Shown: positions 49,066-58,705, counted from the stretch's first letter. The stretch: DNA of 64,000 bases from Azonexus fungiphilus (GCF_003634965.1 NZ_RBXP01000015.1:124001-188000), one strand, 5' to 3'. Translations and numbers: made by a program. Notes: generated from the letters alone by a model not told the origin.

Positions 49066-50672
49066 CGGAATTTCTCGCGCCGCTCGCCCGGCCGGCGGCC
49101 TTCCCAGACGCGCTGCCAGCCGGCATCCGGCGGCGCCAGTTCGGCCGCCGTGTCGCCGACGACGAGCAGCCAGTCGCAACGCCGGCCGGCCGGTGTTGCC
49201 GCATCGACCGGCGAGATATTGACGAAATACGCCAGCGAGGCCCGCTGGCCGTCGCTCAGGCCGCGTCCGGCCAGGCACTGGCTGCTGTCCGGCAACGCCC
49301 GGGCGACGCCCTCGGCGACCGGGCGGTAGCTCTTGCCGTAGTCGAACCAGGGCAGGATCAATGTGGTCGCGAGCAGCCACAGCGTGGTGAAGCCGAGTGT
49401 CCAGTGCGTCAGGCTGCGGTAGGGCGAGCGCGGCGCGGTGGCGATCAGCCACAGCCACCACAGCGTCGCCGCCAGGCCGATCAGCAGGTGGCCCAGATCG
49501 AGTTCGCCGACGAAGCCGGGGCGCAGCGCGACGACGCGCTCGGCCAGGCGGGCCGGGACACCGAGCGCCATCGCCGACCAGGCCAGCCAGACGATGAGGA
49601 CGAAGAAGCTGAAGACGCTCATCGCAAACCAGTCGAAGGCATTGGCGGCGCCGCGGCGCAGGCTCAGCGCGCCTGGCGTCGCCAGCAGCGCCAGCGGCGG
49701 CAGCAGCAGCAGCGCCGGGATGTCGCGCGGGCGGTAGGCCCAGGCCAGCAGGACCAGGGTGAGTAGCAGGAAGGCCAGCGGCAGCAGCTGGGCCGGTGCC
49801 TGCCACTGATCGCGGCGGCGCCACAGCGTCCACACGGCCAACGGCAGCGCCGGGAAGGCAAACCATGGCAGCATCGCGGCGAAGCGGCCGAGCCCGGCCA
49901 GCGAGAAAGCCGTCTTCAGCGGCGCAGTTTCGGCCAGCAGCCAGGCGTCGAAGCGGGCCGGCTGCTGGCTTGCCAGCAGCAGCGGCCAGGGGGCCGCGAG
50001 CAGCGCACCGATGGCCAGGCCGATCAGCAGCGTCTGTGCGGCCTTGCGCCGGTCCGGCGAAAGCCACAGCGCGACCGGCGCGATTGCCAGCAGCGGCAGG
50101 GTCGGTGCGATGCCGGCGCCAAGCAGGCAGGCAGCGACCGCCAGCCCGTAGAAGATGCCGGTCAGGCGGGGCTTGCGGCCGATCGTGGCGAGCGCGCCGA
50201 GGCCGCCGGCGTAGGCGGCGAGCGCAATCAGCATCGGCTGCGCATCGTGGGCGTGGACGATCAGGCCGACGCAGCCGGCCAGCAGCATCGGCGCGGCAGC
50301 GGCGCTGTCGGTGCCGTACAGCTCGCGGCCGGCGTAGTAGAGGCCGGCCAGCGCCAGCGCGATCCAGACGCCGCTGGCCAGGCGCATCGCCTCGTGCGCC
50401 GGCAGCGCCCAGTCGAAGAGCAGGCCGGTCAGCGCCGCGCTCCAGTAGTACAGCGGCGGCTCGTGGAAGGGGCGACCGGCCAGCGCCGGCGCCAGCCAGT
50501 CGCCGGAGGACAGCATCTGCCAGGCGGTGCCGATGTGGATCGCGTCCTCGCCCTTCCACGGATCGCGCCCGAAGAGGCCGGCGAGGACGTAGAAGGCGAG
50601 CATGCCGGCGAGCATCCAGCCGCCCGGAGGCAGGCGGATGCCGCGACGGATCAGCGTGGCAAGGTCAGGCAT
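49050..50672 (-). CDS. ArnT-like membrane glycosyltransferase
   Basis: The 540-residue protein has about eleven or more membrane helices and the first periplasmic loop motif GRDPWKGEDAIHIGTAWQML, followed by LAPALAGRPFHEPPLYYW. This is typical of ArnT/PMT-type (GT83) transferases, which use a polyprenyl-phosphate sugar to modify lipid A or a protein in the periplasm. The acidic residues in the first loop (D/E of GEDA) are the expected catalytic position. The donor and acceptor are unknown; no arn operon is nearby. The first 60 bases downstream of orn are shared with the convergent stop. Confidence 0.87.
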   Translation of the reverse strand: MPDLATLIRRGIRLPPGGWMLAGMLAFYVLAGLFGRDPWKGEDAIHIGTAWQMLSSGDWLAPALAGRPFHEPPLYYWSAALTGLLFDWALPAHEAMRLASGVWIALALAGLYYAGRELYGTDSAAAAPMLLAGCVGLIVHAHDAQPMLIALAAYAGGLGALATIGRKPRLTGIFYGLAVAACLLGAGIAPTLPLLAIAPVALWLSPDRRKAAQTLLIGLAIGALLAAPWPLLLASQQPARFDAWLLAETAPLKTAFSLAGLGRFAAMLPWFAFPALPLAVWTLWRRRDQWQAPAQLLPLAFLLLTLVLLAWAYRPRDIPALLLLPPLALLATPGALSLRRGAANAFDWFAMSVFSFFVLIVWLAWSAMALGVPARLAERVVALRPGFVGELDLGHLLIGLAATLWWLWLIATAPRSPYRSLTHWTLGFTTLWLLATTLILPWFDYGKSYRPVAEGVARALPDSSQCLAGRGLSDGQRASLAYFVNISPVDAATPAGRRCDWLLVVGDTAAELAPPDAGWQRVWEGRRPGERREKFRLFRR

Positions 50673-50686
50673 GGCGGGTACAAATG

Positions 50687-50709
50687 AAAAAGGCAGCCCA
50701 CGGGCTGCC
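50687..50709 (-). terminator. Rho-independent terminator of rpmE
   Basis: Minus strand: GGCAGCCC-GT-GGGCTGCC followed by five T residues, 24 bases past the rpmE stop and just before the glycosyltransferase start. Confidence 0.88.
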
Positions 50710-50732
50710 CTTTCTGGTGAAACTCAAGCCGA

Positions 50733-50957
50733 TCAAGCAGCGGCCTTGCCACGCATGGCGCCGAACTTCTGGTTGAACTTCTCGACGCGACCGGCGGTGT
50801 CGACGATCTTCTGCTTGCCCGTGTAGAACGGGTGGCAGAGCGAGCAGACTTCGATGTGGAAGTCGTTCTTCGGCATCGTGGACTTGGTGGTGAAGGTGCT
50901 GCCGCAGGAGCAGGTCACCTTGACGTCATGGTAATTCGGGTGAATGTCGGCTTTCAT
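50733..50957 (-). CDS. rpmE: 50S ribosomal protein L31 (zinc-binding type)
   Basis: The 74-residue protein is L31 with the four zinc Cys: CSC near residue 16 and CSLC near 38 ([35 protein letters not shown]). The type with Cys is the C+ paralogue, which serves as a zinc store. It lies between rho and the glycosyltransferase gene on the minus strand and ends in a terminator. AAGGA lies five bases before the ATG. Confidence 0.97.
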   Translation of the reverse strand: MKADIHPNYHDVKVTCSCGSTFTTKSTMPKNDFHIEVCSLCHPFYTGKQKIVDTAGRVEKFNQKFGAMRGKAAA

Positions 50958-51048
50958 CTCATATCCTTTAATCGAGCGACCGGCGGTATTGGCCGATCTG
51001 GGAAGCGCGAGATTATCGTTGAATAATCCCGCGCTAGCAATATTTTTT

Positions 51049-52308
51049 TCAGCCGCGACGCATCGCGTCGAAGAATTCGGCGTTGCCCTTGGTCGATTTG
51101 ACCTTGTCGAGCAGGAATTCCATCGCTTCGAGGTCGTCCATCGGGTAGCACAGCTTGCGCAGCACCCACATCTTCTGCAGCACGTCCGGCTTCAGGAGCA
51201 GCTCTTCGCGGCGGGTGCCGGAGCGGTTGACGTTGACCGCCGGGTACATGCGCTTCTCGGCCATGCGGCGGTCGAGGTGGATTTCCGAGTTGCCGGTGCC
51301 CTTGAATTCTTCGTAGATCACTTCGTCCATGCGCGAGCCGGTGTCGATCAGCGCGGTGGCGAGGATGGTCAGCGAGCCGCCTTCCTCGATGTTGCGCGCG
51401 GCACCGAAGAAGCGCTTGGGCTTCTGCAGGGCGTTGGCATCGACACCGCCGGTGAGCACCTTGCCGGAGGCCGGCTGGACGGTGTTGTAGGCGCGGGCGA
51501 GACGGGTGATCGAGTCGAGCAGGATGACCACGTCCTTCTTGTGCTCGACCAGGCGCTTGGCCTTCTCGATGACCATCTCGGCGACGGCGACGTGGCGGGT
51601 GGCCGGCTCGTCGAAGGTCGAGGCGACGACTTCGCCCTTGACCGTGCGGGTCATTTCGGTGACTTCTTCCGGGCGCTCGTCGATCAGCAGCACGATCAGC
51701 ACGACTTCCGGGTGATTGGCGGTGATGGCGTGGGCGATGTTCTGCAGCATCACCGTCTTGCCGGTCTTCGGCGGCGCGACCAGCAGGCCGCGCTGGCCGC
51801 AGCCGATCGGCGCGATCATGTCGATGACGCGGCTGGTGATGTTCTCTTCCGACTTGATTTCACGTTCGAGCTTGAGGTGACGCGTTGGGTGCAGCGGCGT
51901 CAGGTTCTCGAACATGATCTTGTTCTTGTTGGCTTCCGGCGGGAAACCGTTGATCCGGTCGAGCTTGGTCAGCGCGACGTAGCGCTCGCCGTCCTTCGGC
52001 GTGCGGATTTCGCCCTCGACGGTGTCGCCGGTGCGCAGGTTGAAGCGGCGCACTTGCGATGGCGATACGTAGATGTCGTCGGGGTTGGCCAGGTAGGAGG
52101 TGTCGGCCGAGCGGAGGAAGCCGTAGCCGTCGGGCAGGACTTCGAGGGTGCCGTCGCCGTAGATGGTCTCGCCGTTCTTGGCCTTGGCCTTGAGCACGGC
52201 GTAGATCAGCTCCTGCTTGCGCATGCGGTTGGCGTTCTCGATGGCGAGTTCGGTCGCCATGTCGAGCAGTTTGCTGACGTGTAAGGTCTTGAGTTCTGAA
52301 AGTTGCAT
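51049..52308 (-). CDS. rho: Transcription termination factor Rho
   Basis: The 419-residue hexameric helicase has the RNA-binding N-terminus ([27 protein letters not shown]), Walker [16 protein letters not shown], Walker [17 protein letters not shown] and the secondary-site Q/R-loops. It unwinds RNA:DNA hybrids to stop transcription. Length matches the E. coli protein. It precedes rpmE with 91 bases between; trxA lies upstream, the usual trxA-rho order. The leader (52309-52470) has no clear gene but contains a stem-loop at 52426-52454. Confidence 0.98.
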   Translation of the reverse strand: MQLSELKTLHVSKLLDMATELAIENANRMRKQELIYAVLKAKAKNGETIYGDGTLEVLPDGYGFLRSADTSYLANPDDIYVSPSQVRRFNLRTGDTVEGEIRTPKDGERYVALTKLDRINGFPPEANKNKIMFENLTPLHPTRHLKLEREIKSEENITSRVIDMIAPIGCGQRGLLVAPPKTGKTVMLQNIAHAITANHPEVVLIVLLIDERPEEVTEMTRTVKGEVVASTFDEPATRHVAVAEMVIEKAKRLVEHKKDVVILLDSITRLARAYNTVQPASGKVLTGGVDANALQKPKRFFGAARNIEEGGSLTILATALIDTGSRMDEVIYEEFKGTGNSEIHLDRRMAEKRMYPAVNVNRSGTRREELLLKPDVLQKMWVLRKLCYPMDDLEAMEFLLDKVKSTKGNAEFFDAMRRG

Positions 52309-52425
52309 TGGGAGTGTTTGTGGCGCCGTGATGTGAGCGCGGGCGACAGCCCGAAGAAACGGGGCGCGGGAGCTAGTGTGCTGGAGGGGAGAAATCGACG
52401 CCGGGGCGCATGGCCGGTTGCGTCA

Positions 52426-52454
52426 GCCTGAAGGCGCGGTGCGCACCTTCAGGC
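52426..52454 (-). other. Stem-loop in the trxA-rho gap
   Basis: GCCTGAAGG (52426-52434) and CCTTCAGGC (52446-52454) are exact inverted copies with an 11-base loop, 17 bases after the trxA stop. No T run follows, so it may be a Rho-dependent or leader structure rather than a simple terminator. Confidence 0.45.
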
Positions 52455-52470
52455 GGGGAGACTACGGAGA

Positions 52471-52797
52471 TTACAGCGTGCTGTCAATAAAGGCAGCGAG
52501 TTGCGACTTGGAGAGGGCGCCGACCTTGGTGGCCTCGACGTTGCCGTTCTTGAAGATCATCAGCGTCGGGATGCCGCGGATGCCGTACTTGGCCGGGGTC
52601 TGCTGGTTGTCGTCGATGTTGACCTTGGCGACCTTCAGCTTGCCGGCGTATTCGGCTGCGACTTCGTCGAGGATCGGAGCGATCATCTTGCACGGGCCGC
52701 ACCATTCGGCCCAGTAGTCGACGAGCACCGGTTGCTGCGCCTGCAGCACTTCGGCCTCGAAGGTGTCGTCGGTGACATGGTGGATGTGCTCGCTCAT
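52471..52797 (-). CDS. trxA: Thioredoxin
   Basis: The 108-residue protein has the thioredoxin active site [17 protein letters not shown] (near residues 29-45) and cis-proline loop [10 protein letters not shown]. It reduces cytoplasmic disulphides. The ATG at 52795-52797 has GAGG upstream; in-frame codons before it add non-family residues. It lies upstream of rho on the same strand, the conserved arrangement. Confidence 0.97.
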   Translation of the reverse strand: MSEHIHHVTDDTFEAEVLQAQQPVLVDYWAEWCGPCKMIAPILDEVAAEYAGKLKVAKVNIDDNQQTPAKYGIRGIPTLMIFKNGNVEATKVGALSKSQLAAFIDSTL

Positions 52798-52896
52798 GAT
52801 TGCCTCGTGGTGACTGGGTTTTGTTCGGTTGGGAAAGGCTTCGGGCCTTATGAAATCTGGCGAGATGCTAGCGAAAAACACCCGCCAAGGGAAGCG

Positions 52897-53499
52897 TCAG
52901 CGGCCGGTTTTGAACAGATTGGCCAACTCGACGGCGGTTTTGACCTGCATCTTGTCGAAGAGGTTCGCGCGATGCACTTCGACGGTGCGCATGCTGATGT
53001 TCAGTTCGTCGGCGATCACCTTGTTGTACTTGCCGGCCAGGACGAGATCCATGATCTGGCGTTCGCGCGTGGTCAGCCTGGAAATTCGTGCGTTGACCGA
53101 GTCGACCGTCGCATTCTCTGCACGCTGGCGGCTGTCGAGCGCCATCGCTTCTTCGATCCGGGTGACCAGTTCGTTGTCGTTGAGCGGTTTCTCGAAGAAG
53201 TCGAAAGCGCCGCGCTTGAGCGTCGCCACCGCCAGCGGGACGTCGCCGTGGCCGGTCAGGAAGATCACCGGCAGCGTCGAGCCGCGTTCGAGCAGGGCGT
53301 CGTAGCAGTCGAGCCCGCTCATTCCCGACATGCGCATGTCGAGGACGATGCAGCCGGCGGTGGCCGGGTTCCATGCCGCCAGGAAGGATTCGGCCGAATC
53401 ATAGGCGGCGCAGGGCAGGCCGCGCGATTTGAGCAGCCAGCAGAGGGCGTCCCGGATGGCTTCGTCGTCGTCGACCAGGTGGGCTTGCGGGGTGTTCAT
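52897..53499 (-). CDS. dctR: FixJ/DctR-type response regulator
   Basis: The 200-residue protein has a receiver (Asp in GCIVLDMRMSGMSG, FFEKPLND Lys) and a LuxR helix-turn-helix (LTTRERQIMDLVLAGKYNKVIA, then ISMRTVEVHRANLFDKM). Its length and motifs match FixJ/TodT/DctR regulators. The start overlaps the sensor kinase stop by four bases, and dctPQM is divergent from the kinase gene, so the pair probably activates the dicarboxylate transporter. GTCGACCGTCGCATTC, a possible repeat remnant, lies at 53101-53116 and encodes TVDS. The gene name is by context. Confidence 0.88.
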   Translation of the reverse strand: MNTPQAHLVDDDEAIRDALCWLLKSRGLPCAAYDSAESFLAAWNPATAGCIVLDMRMSGMSGLDCYDALLERGSTLPVIFLTGHGDVPLAVATLKRGAFDFFEKPLNDNELVTRIEEAMALDSRQRAENATVDSVNARISRLTTRERQIMDLVLAGKYNKVIADELNISMRTVEVHRANLFDKMQVKTAVELANLFKTGR

Positions 53500-55475
53500 G
53501 CGCTTTCGAGGGGCAGGGTGAAGATGAATATCGTACCGCTTCCGGTCGGCGAGGCGGCGCACTTTTCGGCCCACAGGCGGCCGCGGTGGAATTCGATGAT
53601 CGAGCGGCAGATCGACAGGCCGACACCCATGCCTTCCTGCTTGGTGGTGAAGAAGGCGGTGTACAGCTTGTCCTCGATCTCCGGGGCGATGCCGCAACCG
53701 TAGTCGCCGACGCTGATGCGGACGTCCTCGGCTTCGACGCGGGCGGCCAGCTTGAGCACCCGGTGGGCGACCGGGGTCTCGCTCATCGCGTCCATCGCAT
53801 TGCGCATCAGGTTGAGCAGCACCTGTTCGAGCATCAGGCGGTCGGCCGGCAGCAGCGGCAGTTCGGGGATGCTCGCCTCGATCCGGATCTGGCGCTTGCG
53901 CGCTTCCGGTTCGACGAAGCCGAGGCAGTCGTCGATGACTTCGCGCAAGGCGCACGGCGCGCGCTTCGGTTCGCTCTTGCGGACGAAGTCGTGCACACGG
54001 CGGATGATCTTGCCGGCCCGCTGCGCCTGCACGCCGATTTTCTCCAGGGCCGGGCGCAGGTCGCCGCAGGAAAAGTTCTCGGTGGATAGCAGGTTGAGGC
54101 AGCCGGTGTTGTAACTGGCGATCGCGGCCAGCGGCTGGTTCAGCTCGTGGGCCAGGGTCGAGGCCATTTCGCCGAGGGTCACCAGGCGGGCGGTGAATTG
54201 CAGCTGCTCCTGCTGCTGGCGGGCCAGTTCCTCGGCCCGTTCGCGCTCGGTGATGTCGAGTACCGAGGCCATCCAGCCGGTATGCTGGCCGTTGCCGTCG
54301 ATCAGCTTGGCCTCGTAGACGAGCGCCCGGAAGCGTTCGCCGTTCTTGCGCATGAAGGTGATCTCGAAACCCTCGCTCGGCGCCAGGCCGGCCATCACCG
54401 CCAGGTGCATGGCCTGGGTGTCGTCGAGATGCTCGGGCGCCCAGTAGGGCATTGGCGGTTTACGGTCGACCAGCTCTTCGGGCGAAAAACCGGTCATTTT
54501 GCAGAAGGCCGGATTGACGTAGATGATCCGCCCGGTCAGGTCGCGGGCGCGCATGCCGACGGTCAGCGAGTCTTCCATCGCGGCCCGGAAGGCGTGCTCG
54601 GCGCGCAGGGCTTCCTCGGCCCGGGTGCTTTTCTGCATCAGGCCGCGGACCAGCCACAGGCTCCAGAAAACGCCGCCGGCGAGCAGCAGGATGGCCGCGG
54701 TGAGCAGGCGCTGGAGCAGGCTCTGATCGTTCGGGTAATTGCTCACCTTGAGGCGCAGGCCGTGGCCGGGCGGGTCGAAGGGAATCTGGTAGCTGTCCGA
54801 GCTGGTGCCCTGGATATGGGTCTTGCTGGCGTAGAGGACATCGCCGACGTCGACGATCTCGAGCTTGTATTTCTCGGTGAACCACCACGGCACCTGATTG
54901 GTCAGCAGGTCGTCGAGCGGGTAGGCAGCGAGGAGCATGCCGGCCAGCCGCGATTCCTCGTAGATCGGAACGAGGAGCTCGATCGTGCTGTCGCCGGCCT
55001 CGCTGAAAAAAGGCTCGCTGTAGGCGGGCTTGCCGAGGCGGCGGGCGGTGTCGAAGGCGCCGGCGGTGGCGCGCTGGTTGGGCGAGCCGCTCTCGCTGGG
55101 TGGGTGTCCCGGCAGCGAGATCAGTGTATTGCTGCGGGCGTCCAGCCAGCTGATGCGCGAGATTTCCGGGCTGTTCTTCAGGAGGTGAGCCGAGCGCAGG
55201 CGGAACAGCTGTTCGCGTTCGCGCGGCGCGCTCATGTCAACGGCGAGTTGCTGCAGCAGGTCGCGGTTGCCTTCGAGGTGGAAACGCAGGTTCTGCTCGA
55301 GCCAGAGCACGTCCTTGATCAGGATGTTGCGCTGCTCCTCGCGCTCGGAGTGCTGGAGCAGCCAGAGCAGGGCGATCAGCGCCGCCATCAGCAGCACGAT
55401 GCCGAGCTTGGGCAGGGCAAGGAGCCAGCGCAGGTGGCGTTTTTCCGGTCGGGATCGGGCGATCGACGATTTCAT
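53496..55475 (-). CDS. dctS: DctS-like sensor histidine kinase
   Basis: The 659-residue kinase has two membrane helices (about 20-42 and 250-275) around a periplasmic ligand domain of Cache type (DVLWLEQNLRFHLEGN), PAS (about 290-415; TGRIIYVNPAFCKMTGFSPEELVD), HisKA with the phospho-His in ASTLAHELNQPLAAIASY, and ATPase (YGCGIAPEIED, GMGVGLSICRSI). The LNQPL box is typical of FixL/DctS-like kinases. With dctR it should sense C4-dicarboxylates and control dctPQM. Near residue 335 the VDR of EELVDRKPPM is encoded by a decayed repeat. Divergent from dctP with 129 bases between. Confidence 0.88.
   Translation of the reverse strand: MKSSIARSRPEKRHLRWLLALPKLGIVLLMAALIALLWLLQHSEREEQRNILIKDVLWLEQNLRFHLEGNRDLLQQLAVDMSAPREREQLFRLRSAHLLKNSPEISRISWLDARSNTLISLPGHPPSESGSPNQRATAGAFDTARRLGKPAYSEPFFSEAGDSTIELLVPIYEESRLAGMLLAAYPLDDLLTNQVPWWFTEKYKLEIVDVGDVLYASKTHIQGTSSDSYQIPFDPPGHGLRLKVSNYPNDQSLLQRLLTAAILLLAGGVFWSLWLVRGLMQKSTRAEEALRAEHAFRAAMEDSLTVGMRARDLTGRIIYVNPAFCKMTGFSPEELVDRKPPMPYWAPEHLDDTQAMHLAVMAGLAPSEGFEITFMRKNGERFRALVYEAKLIDGNGQHTGWMASVLDITERERAEELARQQQEQLQFTARLVTLGEMASTLAHELNQPLAAIASYNTGCLNLLSTENFSCGDLRPALEKIGVQAQRAGKIIRRVHDFVRKSEPKRAPCALREVIDDCLGFVEPEARKRQIRIEASIPELPLLPADRLMLEQVLLNLMRNAMDAMSETPVAHRVLKLAARVEAEDVRISVGDYGCGIAPEIEDKLYTAFFTTKQEGMGVGLSICRSIIEFHRGRLWAEKCAASPTGSGTIFIFTLPLESA
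54455..54490. repeat. Possible decayed palindrome inside the dctS-like gene
   Basis: GCGGTTTACGGTC then GACC, and after a gap GGGCGAAAAACC, resemble the ends of both arms. It encodes ELVDRKP in the PAS domain. Confidence 0.4.
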
Positions 55476-55503
55476 GGCAGCGATGGTACCGTGTGCGACC
55501 GGA

Positions 55504-55517
55504 TGTGGATATCCACA
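55504..55517. promoter_or_regulatory. 14-base perfect palindrome between dctS and dctP
   Basis: TGTGGATATCCACA lies near the middle of the 129-base divergent gap, 87 bases before the dctP ATG and 28 bases before the dctS-like ATG. Candidate operator for the response regulator DctR; the link is inferred from position only. No sigma-54 promoter was recognised. Confidence 0.5.
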
Positions 55518-55604
55518 ATACGCAGGCGTTAGCGGTTTCGTAATACTTTCACCCAGCCGCAATTGTATTTTGCGGCAAATCAAATCTTCAGGAGGAGAAA
55601 ACCA

Positions 55605-56609
55605 ATGAAAGTTTCCAAGCTTCTCGTCGGCCTGTTCGCTTGTGCCGCCTCGCTCGGCGCCTATGCGCAACAACCGATCGTGATCAAGTTCAGCCACGTC
55701 GTCGCCAACGACACGCCGAAGGGCAAGGCTGCCGACTTCTTTGCCCAGAAAGCCGCCGAGCTGACCAAGGGCAAGGTCAAGGTCGAGGTCTATGCCAACT
55801 CGACGCTGTACAAGGACAAGGAAGAAATGGAAGCGCTGCAGCTCGGCGCCGTGCAGATGCTGGCACCGTCGCTGGCCAAGTTCGGCCCGCTTGGCGTCAA
55901 GGAGTTCGAAGTCTTCGATCTGCCCTACATCTTCAATGGCTACGACGACCTGCACAAGGTCACCACCGGTCCGGTCGGCAAGAGCCTGCTCGCCAAGCTC
56001 GAGCCCAAGGGCATCAGCGGCCTGGCTTTCTGGGACAACGGTTTCAAGTCTTTCTCGGCGAACAGCCCGATCAAGACGCCGGAAGACCTCAAGGGCAAGA
56101 AGCTGCGCATCCAGTCGTCCAAGGTGCTGGAAGAGCAGACCCGTGCGCTGAAGGCCTTGCCACAGGTGATGGCTTTCTCCGAGGTTTATCAGGCGCTGCA
56201 GACGGGCGTCGTCGATGGTACCGAAAACCCGATCTCCAACCTCTACACCCAGAAGATGCACGAAGTGCAGAAGCATCTGACGCTGACCGAGCACGGCTAT
56301 CTGGGCTACGCGGTGATCGTCAACAAGAAGTTCTGGGACGGTCTGCCGGCTGACATCCGCAAGCAGCTCGACGATGCCATGGTGCAGGCGACCCGTTACG
56401 CCAACCAGATCGCCAAGGTCGAGAACGACAGCTCGCTCGAAAACGTTCGCAAGAGCGGCAAGACCCAGATCTACACGCCGACGGCGGCCGAGCGCTCTGC
56501 CTTCAAGAAGGCCCTGGTGCCGGTGCACAAGAAGATGGAAAGCCGGATCGGCAAGGAAACCATCGACGCGGTCTACAAGGCGACCGGTTTCGATCCGAAC
56601 AAGCTGTAA
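55605..56609 (+). CDS. dctP: TRAP transporter binding protein (C4-dicarboxylate)
   Basis: The 334-residue protein has a signal peptide (MKVSKLLVGLFACAASLGAYAQ) and the DctP pattern: VIKFSHVVANDTPKGKAADFFAQ, LGVKEFEVFDLPYIF, the conserved Arg in KKLRIQSSKVLEEQ, and VVDGTENPISNLYT. It binds succinate, malate or fumarate in the periplasm for DctQM. GGAGGAG lies eight bases before the ATG. A hairpin follows the gene (56627-56662). Confidence 0.95.
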   Translation: MKVSKLLVGLFACAASLGAYAQQPIVIKFSHVVANDTPKGKAADFFAQKAAELTKGKVKVEVYANSTLYKDKEEMEALQLGAVQMLAPSLAKFGPLGVKEFEVFDLPYIFNGYDDLHKVTTGPVGKSLLAKLEPKGISGLAFWDNGFKSFSANSPIKTPEDLKGKKLRIQSSKVLEEQTRALKALPQVMAFSEVYQALQTGVVDGTENPISNLYTQKMHEVQKHLTLTEHGYLGYAVIVNKKFWDGLPADIRKQLDDAMVQATRYANQIAKVENDSSLENVRKSGKTQIYTPTAAERSAFKKALVPVHKKMESRIGKETIDAVYKATGFDPNKL

Positions 56610-56626
56610 TAAACGCTTGCCCTGGG

Positions 56627-56662
56627 CGCCCGCTGTTGCCGTTGGTGGCGGCGGGCGTTTTT
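56627..56662 (+). terminator. Intra-operon terminator/attenuator between dctP and dctQ
   Basis: CGCCCGC (56627-56633), 17-base loop, GCGGGCG (56651-56657), then five T residues. It probably makes dctP mRNA more abundant than dctQM. Confidence 0.75.
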
Positions 56663-56677
56663 GCAAGGAGAGGGAAT

Positions 56678-57394
56678 ATGGGAAAAATTATTGACCGACT
56701 CGAAGAATTCATCATCGGCGCCCTGATGGCGGTGGCGACAGTGGTGATCTTCATTTCCGTGGTGCATCGTTATGGCACCGGTTTCGAGATCCCCGGCGTA
56801 CAGGACTGGCTGCTCGAAATCAACATGGGCTGGGCCCAGGAATTCTGCATCATTCTCTTCGTCTGGATGGCGAAGTTCGGTGCTGCATACGGTGTGCGTA
56901 CCGGCATCCACGTCGGGGTCGATATCGTGATCAACAAGCTGTCGACCAAGCCGCGCGCGGTCATGGTCCAGCTTGGCTTGCTCTGCGGCGTGCTGTTTAC
57001 CGGCGTGATCGGCATTTTTGGCGCGGCCTTCGTCTGGGAAAACGGCATGGCCTACGAGGTGCTGTCCTTGGTTGGTGGCGATGTCAGTGGTCATTTCGAG
57101 GGGCCGACGACGCCCGATCTCGAGTGGCCGACGTGGATCGTGTACGCCGCTGTTCCGCTCGGCTCGTTCCTGATGTGTTTCCGTTTCCTCCAGGTGATGG
57201 GGAATTTTGCCCGGACCGGCGAGTTGCCGACGCATGACCATGGTCATGTCGAGGGTCTGGAAGAGGGTGAGGTGCTGCAGGTCGGCGAGGCGATCGCCAT
57301 TGCCGAGCAGCGCGAACACGCCCATGCCGGCTTGTCCGAGCGTGAATGGGAACAGCAGCATGCTGCGGTCGACGCCAAGAAAGAGGAGAAATAA
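56678..57394 (+). CDS. dctQ: TRAP transporter small membrane subunit
   Basis: The 238-residue protein has the four-helix DctQ core (FIIGALMAVATVVIFISVVHRYG, WAQEFCIILFVWMAKFGAAYGVRTGIHVGVD) and a soluble C-terminal tail of about 50 residues rich in acidic residues and His (HDHGHVEGLEEGEV...). The tail is longer than in most DctQ proteins. It bridges DctP and DctM. AAGGAGAGG lies five bases before the ATG. Three bases separate it from dctM. Confidence 0.93.
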   Translation: MGKIIDRLEEFIIGALMAVATVVIFISVVHRYGTGFEIPGVQDWLLEINMGWAQEFCIILFVWMAKFGAAYGVRTGIHVGVDIVINKLSTKPRAVMVQLGLLCGVLFTGVIGIFGAAFVWENGMAYEVLSLVGGDVSGHFEGPTTPDLEWPTWIVYAAVPLGSFLMCFRFLQVMGNFARTGELPTHDHGHVEGLEEGEVLQVGEAIAIAEQREHAHAGLSEREWEQQHAAVDAKKEEK

Positions 57395-57397
57395 GCG

Positions 57398-58681
57398 ATG
57401 AGCGCACTGATTATCTTTGGCCTGCTGCTGACCCTGATGGTCATCGGCATGCCGGTCGGCGTCGCCCTTGGTCTGACCGTACTCGGTTTCATGTTCGCCT
57501 TTACCGAGACGCCGATCGCCTCGGTGGCCTTGAAGATGTTCACCGGCATCGAGAAGTTCGAGATCATGGCGATCCCCTTCTTCATCCTGGCTGGCAACTT
57601 CCTCACCCACGGCGGTGTGGCCCGGCGCATGATCAACTTTGCCACGGCAATGGTCGGTCACCTGACCGGCGGTCTCGGCATGTCGGCAGTGCTCGCCTGT
57701 GCACTGTTCGCGGCGGTCTCTGGTTCTTCGCCGGCAACCGTGGTGGCGATCGGCTCGATCCTGATCCCGGCGATGCTCAAGCAGGGTTTCCCGATGAACT
57801 TCTCGGCCGGCGTTGTTGCTTCGGCCGGCGGTCTGGGAATCCTGATCCCGCCGTCGATCGTCATGGTGATGTACGCGGTGACCACCAATTCGTCGGTTGG
57901 CGCGCTGTTCATGGCCGGTGTCATCCCTGGCCTGCTGCTGGCGCTGACGCTCGGCGTCACCACCTGGTGGCAGGCGCGCAAGGGCGGCTATCCGACCCTG
58001 CCGAAGGCGTCCTGGGGGGAGCGCTTCCGTTCTTTCCGTGAAGCTTTCTGGGGCTTGATGCTGATCGTCGTGGTCATGGGCGGGATCTACTCCGGCATGT
58101 TCACGCCGACCGAAGCGGCGGCGATGTCGGCGGTCTACGCCTTCTTCATCGCGGTGTTCGTGTACAAGGACCTGACCTTCAAGCAGATTCCCAAGGTCCT
58201 GCTCGATTCGGCCAACATGAGTTCGATGCTGCTGTTCATCATCGCCAGCGCGATCCTGTTCAGCTTCATCCTGACCTCGGAGCAGATTCCGCAGGGCATC
58301 GCCGACTGGATCGTGCATCTCGGTCTGGGTCCGGTCGGTTTCCTGATCATCGTCAACATCCTGCTGCTGATTGCCGGCAACTTCATGGAGCCGTCGTCGA
58401 TCATCCTGATCCTGGCGCCGATCCTGTTCCCGGTTGCCGTTGCCCTGGGCATCGATCCGGTGCACTTCGGCATCATCATCACGGTGAACATGGAAATCGG
58501 CATGATCACGCCGCCGGTCGGCCTCAATCTCTTCGTCGCCAGCGGCATCACCCGCCGCGGTCTGTCGGAGATGTCGGTGGCGGTGCTGCCGTGGCTGTAC
58601 GCGATGTTGGTCTTCCTGATCCTGATCACTTACGTTCCCGAAATCTCGCTCTGGCTGCCGCGCACGCTGGGCATGCTCTGA
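57398..58681 (+). CDS. dctM: TRAP transporter large permease subunit
   Basis: The 427-residue protein has about twelve membrane helices of the DctM/ion transporter superfamily: GMPVGVALGLTVLGFMFA, AVSGSSPATVVAIGSILIPAM and PPSIVMVMYAVTTNSSVGALFMAG, then MEIGMITPPVGLNLFV. It carries C4-dicarboxylates together with sodium across the inner membrane. GAGGAG precedes the ATG. It ends with a strong terminator. Confidence 0.96.
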   Translation: MSALIIFGLLLTLMVIGMPVGVALGLTVLGFMFAFTETPIASVALKMFTGIEKFEIMAIPFFILAGNFLTHGGVARRMINFATAMVGHLTGGLGMSAVLACALFAAVSGSSPATVVAIGSILIPAMLKQGFPMNFSAGVVASAGGLGILIPPSIVMVMYAVTTNSSVGALFMAGVIPGLLLALTLGVTTWWQARKGGYPTLPKASWGERFRSFREAFWGLMLIVVVMGGIYSGMFTPTEAAAMSAVYAFFIAVFVYKDLTFKQIPKVLLDSANMSSMLLFIIASAILFSFILTSEQIPQGIADWIVHLGLGPVGFLIIVNILLLIAGNFMEPSSIILILAPILFPVAVALGIDPVHFGIIITVNMEIGMITPPVGLNLFVASGITRRGLSEMSVAVLPWLYAMLVFLILITYVPEISLWLPRTLGML

Positions 58682-58705
58682 CCATCGGCCCACCGGGCTG
58701 AAGCA

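Noticed and set aside
55476-55604. Sigma-54 promoter for dctP
   Set aside because: The expected GG-N10-GC spacing was looked for in the gap and not found; TTGC-like pieces are present but without the matching -24 element.
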